Source of the DNA: an uncultured Clostridia bacterium
Lineage (GTDB): Bacteria > Bacillota > Clostridia > TANB77 > CAG-508
Direction: 5' to 3'
NCBI GenBank assembly: GCA_946529215.1
Contig: CAMMZC010000010.1
Location: 1 to 64,000, forward strand
Length of the DNA: 64,000 bases
Shown here: piece by piece, positions 31,937 through 45,326 of the stretch
Position numbering within the stretch: position 1 is the first letter of the stretch
Layout: each line of letters begins with the position of its first letter
Translations under genes and position numbers: made by a program
The notes under the pieces: model-generated
Told to the model about the DNA's origin: nothing
The model's input: only the letters and a program-made list of their open reading frames with translations
The model's database searches: none

Positions 31937-32911
31937 TTAAAATATTCTTTGTTTTACTGCTTCGTAAATAATTATTCCTGTAGAAACAGAAGCATTTAAA
32001 GATTGAACATGTCCTCTAACTGGGATCTTTACTAAAAAGTCACAATTCTTTTTAACTAAATCACTCATACCCTTTCCTTCATTTCCTATTACAATACCAA
32101 GCGGGCCATTTAAATTATGATTAAAGTAATATTCTTCAGCATCTACAGCTGTTCCACATATCCATAAACCTGCATCTTTTAATTTTTTTATAGAGTCATT
32201 AATATTATTCACTCTTGCGATTTTCGTATATTCTACTGCCCCACACGCTACTTTGCTTACTGTACTATTTACAGAAGCCGATCTTCTTTTTGGAATAATA
32301 ATTCCATGAACTCCTGCAGTTTCTGCCGTTCTAATTATAGCACCAAGATTATGTGTATCTTCAATTCCATCTAATATTAAGACAAAAGGGCTTTCATTTT
32401 TTTGTTTTGCAAAATCCAAAATATCTTCAATTTCACAATATTCATAAGGTGGCACAATAGCAATAACACCTTGGTAATTGTTCGTCTGAGCCATCTTGTC
32501 CATCTGTTGTTTGTCCTTTTCAACAATTACAATTTTTCTTTCTTTTGCCATAGCAATTATTTTGTTTATAGAACCATTCTTTTCACCTTTTGTTATATAT
32601 AACTTGTTAATATCTTTTCCACTTTCTATAAGTTCTATTACTGCATTTCTGCCTTCTATTTGATCTGAAAAAATATCTTCAAAATTTTCTTTTTCATTTT
32701 CTATATGTTTTTTGGTTGTATTTTCTGCTTTAAAATTATTCGGACTAAACCTTTTTCCTTCTATATTGCCTATCTTATTTTCTCTTCTGTCGAACTTTCT
32801 ACGCTCTAGCTTTCGTCTGTCTCCTGTTCCTCTGTCAAACTCTCTTCTATCATTGCCTCGTCGTTCATTATTTTTTCTTGTATTTTTTCTTCTTTCTATA
32901 TTATTTGCCAT
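31937..32911 (-). CDS. rlmB: 23S rRNA 2'-O-ribose methyltransferase RlmB-like (SpoU)
   Basis: DGIEDTHNLGAIIRTAE, GNEGKGMS, LNASVSTGI; basic N-terminal extension. Confidence 0.92.
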   Translation of the reverse strand: MANNIERRKNTRKNNERRGNDRREFDRGTGDRRKLERRKFDRRENKIGNIEGKRFSPNNFKAENTTKKHIENEKENFEDIFSDQIEGRNAVIELIESGKDINKLYITKGEKNGSINKIIAMAKERKIVIVEKDKQQMDKMAQTNNYQGVIAIVPPYEYCEIEDILDFAKQKNESPFVLILDGIEDTHNLGAIIRTAETAGVHGIIIPKRRSASVNSTVSKVACGAVEYTKIARVNNINDSIKKLKDAGLWICGTAVDAEEYYFNHNLNGPLGIVIGNEGKGMSDLVKKNCDFLVKIPVRGHVQSLNASVSTGIIIYEAVKQRIF

Positions 32912-33095
32912 CTGTTCTGTTCCTTTCCATGTTAATTGAGACTGGTTCTTTTTGGTTCAAACATTATGAATATGTTCTTTATAATTTGATTTAATTGAAT
33001 TATATCGAATTTTTAATTTATGACCAGTTCTTTTTTTGCACACTATTATACTATAACACTTTGTCTTAAATTTCAATATTTTTATAAAATTTTGT

Positions 33096-33124
33096 TGAAG
33101 TTTTTTTATAGTTTTAGTATAATA
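33096..33124 (+). promoter_or_regulatory. Promoter upstream of tRNA-Gly
   Basis: TTGAAG-17-TATAAT. Confidence 0.6.
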
Positions 33125-33214
33125 ATATTAGTGAATATATGGATTTTGCATTAATATATTGATTGATGGCTTAGTACATATAGATCTTTATATACTTAAA
33201 TATTTACGAAATGT

Positions 33215-33288
33215 GCGGGTATAATTTAGTGGTAGAATGAAATGCTTCCGACCTTTTAGCCCGGGTTCGATTCCCGGTACCCGCTCCA
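33215..33288 (+). tRNA. tRNA-Gly(TCC), CCA encoded
   Basis: GCGGGTA/TACCCGC acceptor, anticodon loop CTTCCGA, CCGGGTTCGATTCCCGG T-arm. Confidence 0.9.
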
Positions 33289-33400
33289 TAATGCGTTTTC
33301 GTCGAACCACTTGTAATTATTTGTACAAGTGAGTTTGAAGAAAACAAAAAGTGAATATCATTCACAATATATAAGTCGATTTAGTCGGCTTATTTTTTGC
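33281..33400. repeat. att-like direct repeat at tRNA-Gly 3' end (left copy)
   Basis: Matches 55392-55515 over ~110 bp; 32-bp exact match to 57567-57598. Confidence 0.85.
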
Positions 33401-33472
33401 TTTAAATTATCTTAATTGGTAAATAAAGTAAGAAATAGCCTCAAAATATTGAAAAAAGGAGGTTTTTGTGAT

Positions 33473-33745
33473 ATGATATATACAGTTAAAAGAGAAATAG
33501 CAATAAGTAAAGAATTACATTCTAAGATTGAATGGGCTTGCACTTTTAGTAATTGTGAACCAAAGATAAAGAATGGTAATTTGAGAATGGTAGAAAAAAC
33601 TAATCTTGCTTATGTAGAACCACATACTGCAGTTATTAAAGATAAGATATATTTATTCTTTAATGAACACGAATACTTTTACATAGGTAATTTAGCAAAT
33701 AAATACCCACTCTCTAAATTAAGAGATTTTATCAATGGTAACTAA
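33473..33745 (+). CDS. Small hypothetical protein upstream of serine recombinase
   Basis: Start chosen at MIYTVKREIAIS after AAAAGGAGG. Confidence 0.6.
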   Translation: MIYTVKREIAISKELHSKIEWACTFSNCEPKIKNGNLRMVEKTNLAYVEPHTAVIKDKIYLFFNEHEYFYIGNLANKYPLSKLRDFINGN

Positions 33746-33807
33746 TACTAGAAGTTTTCTTTATTTTTAGCAAGTAATATAACAAGTAAATAATAAAGTT
33801 AGTTTAA

Positions 33808-35719
<1,912 letters not shown>

Positions 35720-35967
35720 TTGTTGCAACTATTACTCTAATTGTAACCTATGTTGCAACAAGCAAATTGGCGAATACAAATTTATATTTGCATTAGCAAT
35801 ATAAATTTTGTATGAGGCAATTTGGATAAATTTTATCCCTGTGGGAGAAAATTTATTGCCTCGCAGAGCCCCCGAGTTATGATGGCACGTCATAACTCAT
35901 AGGGGAGAGCTATTCAGTTAAGTACACTAAATAGTTCTCCTATTAAATCTGCTTATATTATTATCAT

Positions 35968-37639
<1,672 letters not shown>

Positions 37640-37748
37640 CTACTCCTTTCTCTTTTACAGCTTGAAATACGATATAAAATATAGTTGCTACTTCTGTAGT
37701 AGTGTTTATAATATACCATATTTCAAACTAAAATCCAATACAAAAATG

Positions 37749-38015
37749 TTATTTTTTAAAAATTTTAAAAAGTGCTTGTAATATAGTGTATTTTGAATCT
37801 TCATTAAAATAGGTATTTACTTTATAAACAGTACCTTTTATTTCTTTTTCAAAGTTCAAACTTTCTTCTGGGCATAAGTTTTTAAAATATTCTATAAGTT
37901 CTTTTTCACTCATTTTTGAAAATTTATTATATAATTCATTTCTTATATTTTCTAAAAACTCATATTCTTCTTTTGAAAGTTCAATTTTATAAATTTTTTC
38001 ATTATCTTGCATCAC
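37749..38015 (-). CDS. Hypothetical transposon-encoded protein
   Basis: ORF overlapping the relaxase 3' end. Confidence 0.5.
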   Translation of the reverse strand: MMQDNEKIYKIELSKEEYEFLENIRNELYNKFSKMSEKELIEYFKNLCPEESLNFEKEIKGTVYKVNTYFNEDSKYTILQALFKIFKK

Positions 38016-39363
38016 GCGACCTCCTTTTCTTAGATTTCTCTAACTCAGGAGATTGCTTTGGCTTTCGTAAATTATATAATTTTTCTAATCTTTCTTGTTC
38101 TAGTTTTCTAATTCGTTCTTGTTCTCTAAATATTATATCTTTCAAAAAGTCTGTTACTTTTTGTGGTGCTATTCTAACTGCTTCAATAAAATCTTTTGTT
38201 TTTTCTTGTAAGTCTTCAAATTTCTGTTTCCAACTATAAACAGATTCTAGCAAATTATTTACTCTTGTTTCTAAATTTTTTATAATTCTGTCTGCTGATA
38301 TTCCTTTTTTAGCAAGATTTATAAGTGTATCAAACTTATCTTTCTCAATTTCCACTTTTTTAGAAAATCGTTTTTGCTTACCTAAATTGTCTAATTCATC
38401 AATAGTAGTGGTGTAATTTGCATATTCATCAAGTTTTGTTTCTATTTTAGCAATTTCATCTTGTTTAGTATCTATTTCAAATTGCTTATTATTCAGTTCT
38501 TTCTGCTTATTTTCTAATTCTTGCTGTTTATTTTCAATTTCTGTTTCTTTACTATTAGCCTTTTCTTTTAAATTCTCTAATCTTTCATTTTCTTTTTTAA
38601 TCTTATAGTTTAAATTATCTAAATGTTCGTTAGTGCTACCTTTTACACCTCTTATAAAGCCTCTATATCCACTATCTGACATATATTGAAAAAATCTATC
38701 TTGTAATAAGCTATATGATTTTATTAGTATAGGTTTTCCTTTTTTATCGTATAGAGGATTACCAAAATTATCTGTTGCTTTTTCAGATTTCCATTTTTTA
38801 CTATGACTTACTTGATTTATAACTTCTTTAACTTTCCCAACAAGTTCTTTATCTTTACATCTTTTAGAATATTTAACATCTTTTTTGACAATGGGGAGGG
38901 CTATAACGTGTAAATGATAATGGTATATTGGTTTTCCATATTTTTCTGTAAGTGCAACATTTAATTCATCTGCGTGCATAACTGCTTGTAAGATATTTTC
39001 TGCACCCATTTCTTGCTCTGCAAAATGAAATGCTTTCTCATAAAATTCCTTTGCAAATTCATATCCACCATTTTGTTCAAAGTATTCAGAATTAATATCA
39101 AAAACAAGTTCATCAAATATTTTCGCATTATCTTTTAATCCGCGAAGTGATATTTGACCATTTGCAACCAGTTCTTTTACTTTCTCATTTAAGGTAGTTT
39201 CAGAATTTTTATAATATACATTATTGTGTGTGTGTGATAGATCCACATTCATATTAGAATAAGTTTCATTTTTTCTTGCATTGTGTTTCTCAAATTTACT
39301 AATATTATCTCGTGTATGAGTAACTACTCTAGCTACTGAATAATTTGTTTTAAAATCATCCAT
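38002..39363 (-). CDS. MobV-family relaxase (plasmid recombination protein)
   Basis: HADELN...HYHLHVIALP; start at MDDFKTNYSV. Confidence 0.85.
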   Translation of the reverse strand: MDDFKTNYSVARVVTHTRDNISKFEKHNARKNETYSNMNVDLSHTHNNVYYKNSETTLNEKVKELVANGQISLRGLKDNAKIFDELVFDINSEYFEQNGGYEFAKEFYEKAFHFAEQEMGAENILQAVMHADELNVALTEKYGKPIYHYHLHVIALPIVKKDVKYSKRCKDKELVGKVKEVINQVSHSKKWKSEKATDNFGNPLYDKKGKPILIKSYSLLQDRFFQYMSDSGYRGFIRGVKGSTNEHLDNLNYKIKKENERLENLKEKANSKETEIENKQQELENKQKELNNKQFEIDTKQDEIAKIETKLDEYANYTTTIDELDNLGKQKRFSKKVEIEKDKFDTLINLAKKGISADRIIKNLETRVNNLLESVYSWKQKFEDLQEKTKDFIEAVRIAPQKVTDFLKDIIFREQERIRKLEQERLEKLYNLRKPKQSPELEKSKKRRSRDAR

Positions 39364-39411
39364 AGAAAATCCTTTCTTGCAGGTAGCAAGAGGAGACCAC
39401 ATAGGAACTGC

Positions 39412-39490
39412 GGTTATGCAACTTTCTTTGAAAGTGCATAACCCACTATGACACTTTCAAACTTCGTTTGCAAAGATGTGTGGGCTCCTA
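39412..39490. other. Putative oriT region
   Basis: Hairpin GGTTATGCA-ACTTTC/GAAAGT-GCATAACC immediately upstream of mobV. Confidence 0.45.
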
Positions 39491-39984
39491 GCGGAGGGCT
39501 CATAAATTATTTCATTTTCATTCAATAATTTATGTTTGGCTTCGCCAAAATCAAAATAACATTTTCGCTATCAATCAAATATTATTTTGTTACTGAAAAA
39601 TTTTATCTAGCTACCTGCTATATAAATTTTTTCAGCGATTTTTTGTTATGCCATAAACACAACAAAAAATCGACTAGGAATGACAAATAAAATTAGCAAC
39701 AAAACAAATGCTATACCAAATATAGCTTTGTACTAATTTTACTTGCACATCTCCTGCCGATTTAATTTCTATGGATATTTTTACTATTATTATATATATT
39801 CCTCACTTTTGGCTTGTCGGAGCGAGTTAAACCCAGAACTGCGAAAACAACTTAATGCTTTCTGCCGAGTAGCTCATTATATGCGTCATTATTTAATTTT
39901 TCAGTTACCATATCAAATGGTATTTATAATATATCATTAAATATTGGCTTTGTCAATAATAATTTACATAATTTTTAAAGAATT

Positions 39985-40212
39985 TTATAATTTTTTACCT
40001 TTTCTTGGATATGGTTTTATTTCATCAGTTAAGCCTAATAAATAGTCTATTGAGGTATCAAAAAATATAGCCATTTTCTTTAATGTATTTATAGGAATAT
40101 TTATTTTACCTAATTCATATTTACTATAATTAGTTTGTGAAATGTTTAAAAATTCTGCAACATCTTTTTGTAACAAGTCTTTATCTTCTCTCATATCTTT
40201 AATTCTTAACAT
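39985..40212 (-). CDS. XRE-family repressor
   Basis: IKDMREDKDLLQKDVAEFLNISQTNYSKYELGK. Confidence 0.88.
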   Translation of the reverse strand: MLRIKDMREDKDLLQKDVAEFLNISQTNYSKYELGKINIPINTLKKMAIFFDTSIDYLLGLTDEIKPYPRKGKKL

Positions 40213-40254
40213 ATATTTCCACCTCTAAAAATATTATAAAAAAGTTATGAAATG

Positions 40255-40287
40255 ACTATTGACAAATAGTTATATTTTGACTATAAT
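40255..40287 (+). promoter_or_regulatory. Promoter overlapping operator palindrome ACTATTgacaAATAGT
   Basis: TTGACA-17-TATAAT; palindrome covers the -35. Confidence 0.65.
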
Positions 40288-40381
40288 AATTTTAGAAAAA
40301 TTAAAAATTATTGTTGCAAGAAAAATAGATAACTGATATAATATAAATGTAAAAATTAAAGAACAAAGGACGGCAAAACAA

Positions 40382-40507
40382 ATGAATAAAATCGAGCAAG
40401 CCCTTGTAGTTGTATATATTGTGAACTTTAATTTAATAAAAAATTTATATAAGTACAAGACTATTTTTTCTTGTGCATTTTTGAGAAACTCAAAAATGTA
40501 TGCGTAA
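40382..40507 (+). CDS. 41-aa possible leader peptide overlapping attenuator-like hairpin
   Basis: MNKIEQALVVVYIVNFNLIKNLYKYKTIFSCAFLRNSKMYA. Confidence 0.3.
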   Translation: MNKIEQALVVVYIVNFNLIKNLYKYKTIFSCAFLRNSKMYA

Positions 40508-40522
40508 TTATAGTCTTTTTTG
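40457..40522 (+). terminator. Attenuator-like hairpin AAGACTAT..GCATTTTTGAGaaaCTCAAAAATG..ATAGTCTTTTTT
   Basis: Nested inverted repeats followed by T-run. Confidence 0.55.
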
Positions 40523-40582
40523 TGTGTTATTAATGTTTTAATATATTAATAAATTTTATAAAGGATTGGAGGTGAATAGAAA

Positions 40583-41813
40583 ATGAAAAATTATATAAAA
40601 AAATCTCTAAAAGCCAGTAATGGTATAACTTTGATAGCCTTAGTGATCACGATAATTATCCTTCTAATTTTAGCTCGGAATAAGTATTTCTATGTTATCT
40701 GGAGATAACGGAATTTTGCAAAGAGCAACACAATCAAAAGAAAAAACAGAAAGAGCAGAGATAATAGAAAATGCGCAGATGGATATTTTAGCAAAAATAT
40801 CAGAAAAAAAAGGAGAAAATTTAACTGCATCAGAATTAGAAGAAATATTAACATCTCCTAATTATAACACTCAAGGAAGATTATCAGATGAAGAATCTAT
40901 TCTAGATAGAACACTAACATCTAACAACGGAAAGTATCAAATACCAGTTTCAGAAATTTATAATGGAACATTAACAAACACAGCTCCTAGTATACCAACA
41001 GAATATACCACTGATGTAAAAACTGCATTAGTTGAAGGAAAGTATGTAACATATAATAATAAACCATTTGTAGTATTATATAATAATGATGATGGAATAG
41101 AAATAATAGCAATGGAAACAATAGGAACAGTAACATTAGGAGCAAACGATGAAACAGAAGGAGCTCAAGGAACAAAAGGAGAATTAAGTAGAGCAAAATG
41201 GTCATATAATAATGCAATTCAAACATTAAATAAATTTGCAGAAAATTTATTTCCGAGTGATAGTATAATAGATGATGCAAGATGTGTAGGAAGTATGCCA
41301 GGTAAAACAAATGGAATATCCAATAAGAATATGAGAAATACACAGAAATATATACATGGAAGTAAAAATATATATTTTTCATCATATGATAATCAGTTTG
41401 AACAAGCTGAAGAAATAGAAGAAACATCAATGAATTTAAATAAAACATTAGTGGTGGATAGTCCAAATTATATAAATGATAATAATAAGATGGAACAACT
41501 GGGAATATTAAACATCAAAAGTTATTATTGGATGGCTTCACGATATATGAATATTCAAGAACCAATGGAAAATAACGGATTAGTGACTAATGAAGGTACT
41601 TACTTTAATATATCTTTTGTTCAGTATGTAAATTGGGGAAGTGGTGAGGCAAGTACTCTGGAAAATGCTAATATTATAAAAATTATGCCTAACAATGTTG
41701 ATTTAGCTTCACGTTCGATTGGTTTTCGTCCTGTACTACATGTTTCGCATACTGCTAAGGTGAAAAATAATGGTGGAGATGGAACATCAGAAAAGCCATT
41801 TGTATTAGAATAA
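40583..41813 (+). CDS. Prepilin-like protein with lectin-like C-terminus, apparent +1 frameshift at CGG 40676
   Basis: NGITLIALVITIIILLILA then, after +1, GISISMLSGDNGILQRATQ...GFRPVLHVS. Confidence 0.7.
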
Positions 41814-41831
41814 AAATATGCACTAAATTGC

Positions 41832-42071
41832 GTGTGTCACGAGAAATTCTGTAAGAATTTCGTTGCTGTATTCAAAAGATATGGTATTGAGCGTAAGAGA
41901 AAATATACCAGAAGTTGGATGGTGTATTATGGAGATATATATGATACAGAATATATTGAGGTTTGGAGTTATAATGACGGTTTACGACCAATATTCCATT
42001 TGTCTAAAAGTGTAAAAATAAAAGATGATGGAGGAGATGGTTCATCTGCGAAACCATTTGTATTAGAATAA
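41832..42071 (+). pseudogene. Orphan C-terminal cassette of prepilin/lectin-like protein
   Basis: GLRPIFHLSKSVKIKDDGGDGSSAKPFVLE; no prepilin N-terminus. Confidence 0.6.
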
Positions 42072-42133
42072 ATAATATGTTTACAGCGAAAATCAAAAAT
42101 TGATTTTCGCTATATTTTGATATTTAACAATAA

Positions 42134-42457
42134 TTATTCTTTAATCAAATTCATATTCCTAAAATAAAAATAGTTTTCTCTAGCACCAAGAAAAAAGATT
42201 TCTCTATCTTCATAATTTGTCATTTTCATATTTATTTTAATTAACTTTTGTAACATTTTGCATTCTTCTTCATTTAAGCTATTTACTTCATTATCTTCAA
42301 TAAGCGCTAAAACATTAGGATAATTATCCATAATTTCTGAAATTTTCTCTGTAAGCTTCGTATATTCTAAATTCTTGTGTTTTAATTCAATCCTTTTACA
42401 ATCAATTAACTCATTTAATTCAGTTGAGTCCATATCATATAATTTTAAATCTTCCAT
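42134..42457 (-). CDS. Hypothetical protein
   Basis: 107-aa ORF with SD. Confidence 0.5.
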   Translation of the reverse strand: MEDLKLYDMDSTELNELIDCKRIELKHKNLEYTKLTEKISEIMDNYPNVLALIEDNEVNSLNEEECKMLQKLIKINMKMTNYEDREIFFLGARENYFYFRNMNLIKE

Positions 42458-42491
42458 TTCTTTTTACTCCTTCTATACAAATATTAATTCT

Positions 42492-42836
42492 CTAAATTAT
42501 AATTTCTTCTACAGAATTTTTAATGCAATTCATTTTCTGTATCCATTCCATTTGATTCGTAGCCTTTAATTCTTCTGTAATATGCTCTCTTTCTGCAAAT
42601 TGTTTCATCAAAAGTTCAAATCTCTTTTTACATTCTATATCAGTATTATATAAATGTTCATCTAATTTACCATCAATAAGTAAAATAGTATATTCTGCCT
42701 TTTTATGTTCTTTTAAATATCTGGCTCTCATTCTCCCATACTTGCCTAGTTTATAATTTAAATATTTGCTTTTTGGAAAAGCTAAATTTGGGATATAAAA
42801 GTCCCCAACCTTTCGATATGTAATTTCATAACTCAT
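42492..42836 (-). CDS. TnpV-like transposon-encoded protein
   Basis: YRKVGDFYIPNLAFP...GKYGRMRARYLKEH...NQMEWIQKMN. Confidence 0.75.
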   Translation of the reverse strand: MSYEITYRKVGDFYIPNLAFPKSKYLNYKLGKYGRMRARYLKEHKKAEYTILLIDGKLDEHLYNTDIECKKRFELLMKQFAEREHITEELKATNQMEWIQKMNCIKNSVEEIII

Positions 42837-43013
42837 AATTTAAAACTCCTTAAAATCTATTCTACTACTTTTTAGAACTATATTTTTATATCGTTTTAGC
42901 TGTCTATTAATCTTTATTTTTATAAAGTGTACTTAATTAACTCCTACTGGGTTAGGACTTATGACAAGGTCAAAGTTCTGTGCCTACGAAGAAAATTCTA
43001 AAGGAGGAAAAAG

Positions 43014-44399
43014 ATGGAGCAAGAATTAGCATATTCATTTCACTTGGGCAGTGATAAAAACAAAAGTAAAGTAGCGAAGAAAGTTTCAAAAGGAAATATT
43101 TCTGGTTCTACTTCCCTATCAAATAATGCTATTCAAAATGCAAATGATTTATCAAGAGTAAATAAGCACAATTTACGAGATTATGATAATCAAAGAGATT
43201 TAATTACTACTATTTATGGAACTAATGATATTGTAGAAGATATTAAACAAGTCTATTTAGATGAATTTGAACAAGCTAGAATAGAATACAATGCTAAAAC
43301 AAGAAATGATAGACAAGTTATAGATTACTTTCAAAAAGTATGCAATTCTCAAAACGATATAGCTTGCGAGATCATTATTGAGCTTGGAGATATGGATTTT
43401 TGGCAAGATAAAGATGAGGAATATAGATTTAAGATGATAGATGTATATAATGAGCAAATGCAAGACTTAAATAAAATACTTCCTAGCTTTAAAGTAGCCA
43501 ATGCTACCATTCATTTTGATGAAACATCTCCACATATGCATGTTATAGGTGTTCCTGTAATAGAGAATTGCAAAAGAGGTATGAAAAAACAAGTTGGTAA
43601 ATCACAACTATTTACTAAAGCTTTATTATCTGAAATACAAGACAAAATGAGAAATGCTTGTATAAAGTCATATAATAAGTTCTATGATGTTGATAGTAGG
43701 CTTAAAACAAAGCAAAAAGGCAGAAATCAAGATATAAATGTTAAAGATATGGACGGCTATAAAGATTATAAGAAACAACTAAAACGAAAAGAACAAAAAC
43801 TAGCTAAAGCAAATGAACAAACTGAAAAACTAGATAATTCAAGTAAAGATATAAATAGAATATTGGATAGTCTTAAACCCACTCTAATGAATAAAAATAA
43901 TATGGTTATTTCAAGCGAGGATGTCCAGAAAATAAAAAATTTTACCAAAGACGTAAAAGATACCAATAAAACAATTAGAAGTGTAAATGACCTAAATTTA
44001 GCTATTAAAGATTTTGAATATTTTGCTTATGAAGTAGAAAAAGAAAATCATTCTCTTAAAAATCAAATAGAACTTAAAGATGAAGAAATTAAAGGATTAA
44101 AAAATGATTTATCTGCAAAAGAAAAAATAAATACTAAATTACGAGAAGAAAAGGAGAGCTTAAAAGCACAATTACAGAAATTTAAAGGATTTTGGCATAA
44201 TATAATGAGCCACTTTCATAAAAAGATAACTTATGATAATGATCAAAATTATAAAATTGTTAGTGATGATTTATATAGAAATGGTATATTTGATGACAAT
44301 GATAATGAAATTGCAAATAACATTTTTAGAAAAGTAACTATACCAGATGAAAATAAGAATAACAAACTAAAAAAGAAAAATGATTTTAATTTGAATTAA
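43014..44399 (+). CDS. MobV-family relaxase, second type
   Basis: HFDETSPHMHVIGVPV plus C-terminal coiled coil. Confidence 0.82.
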   Translation: MEQELAYSFHLGSDKNKSKVAKKVSKGNISGSTSLSNNAIQNANDLSRVNKHNLRDYDNQRDLITTIYGTNDIVEDIKQVYLDEFEQARIEYNAKTRNDRQVIDYFQKVCNSQNDIACEIIIELGDMDFWQDKDEEYRFKMIDVYNEQMQDLNKILPSFKVANATIHFDETSPHMHVIGVPVIENCKRGMKKQVGKSQLFTKALLSEIQDKMRNACIKSYNKFYDVDSRLKTKQKGRNQDINVKDMDGYKDYKKQLKRKEQKLAKANEQTEKLDNSSKDINRILDSLKPTLMNKNNMVISSEDVQKIKNFTKDVKDTNKTIRSVNDLNLAIKDFEYFAYEVEKENHSLKNQIELKDEEIKGLKNDLSAKEKINTKLREEKESLKAQLQKFKGFWHNIMSHFHKKITYDNDQNYKIVSDDLYRNGIFDDNDNEIANNIFRKVTIPDENKNNKLKKKNDFNLN

Positions 44400-44414
44400 A
44401 GGAGAATTTGTATT

Positions 44415-44720
44415 ATGAATAAAATTATAGATGATAAAGTAAAATATGTAATAGATATAATTAATAATATGGATGTAAAAAATAAATTAAGACTTGGTGT
44501 ATGTATGAGTTCAAGTGCTTATACTAACTTAAAATATAATAAAACTCACATACATAGCATATTTGATAAAAGATTAAAAGAAATTGATAATGAATATTTA
44601 ACAAGCTATGTAAATATGAGAAAATATCCTACACTCCTTTTTGTTATGGCTAAAATAATGGAGATGAACAATCAAGAACAAAATCATGTAGCATTGTATT
44701 TATTCAATAGTATAAATTAA
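44415..44720 (+). CDS. Hypothetical protein
   Basis: 101-aa ORF, SD AAAGGAG. Confidence 0.55.
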   Translation: MNKIIDDKVKYVIDIINNMDVKNKLRLGVCMSSSAYTNLKYNKTHIHSIFDKRLKEIDNEYLTSYVNMRKYPTLLFVMAKIMEMNNQEQNHVALYLFNSIN

Positions 44721-44748
44721 ATCTTATGATATTAGAAAAAATCAATCA

Positions 44749-45021
44749 TTATTTTGATTGATTTTTTCTATACATATCAACTCTAATTGGTAATTTTTTA
44801 GCTAGTTTTGCAGTATCTTCATGAAATAATAATTCGGGTTTTATATTAAAAGATTTGGCTATAAAATCAATATTTTTACAAGTTAAATTTGCATTTCCTG
44901 TTTCTATAACACTAATATAAGCCATTTTGAATTTTGTTTTATTAGCATAATCTTCTTGTGTTAAATTATTTTTATATCTATACCATTTGGTATTAAGACC
45001 AACCAATTCCATAGAAGTCAT
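44749..45021 (-). CDS. XRE-family regulator
   Basis: HTH NLTQEDYANKTKFKMAYISVIETGNANLTCKN. Confidence 0.85.
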   Translation of the reverse strand: MTSMELVGLNTKWYRYKNNLTQEDYANKTKFKMAYISVIETGNANLTCKNIDFIAKSFNIKPELLFHEDTAKLAKKLPIRVDMYRKNQSK

Positions 45022-45326
45022 AACAACAACCTCCTCTTTATATTAATTAATAATATAAAAATTATTTATATATAAATTATAAAGTTAAATGCAAAATAAC
45101 TTAACACCACTAAAACTTATTAAGATATAACTAAATAAATCTCAAAATAACTATTGCAATTTTTTTGAATTTGTGTAATAATAGAAATCGAAGAAAATTA
45201 TTAAGAGTTTTATTTAAATATTCCTATGAAAAAATGAGTATTTAATAGCTATAAATGTTACAAAAGAAGTATATTCTAAAAATCAATATGGAATATTAAA
45301 ATGGACTAAAGAAAGGAATTTGTATT

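Noticed and set aside
40987-41466. 159-aa minus-strand ORF, and 45841-46068
   Set aside because: Antisense to prepilin-like genes; Leu/Tyr/His low-complexity.
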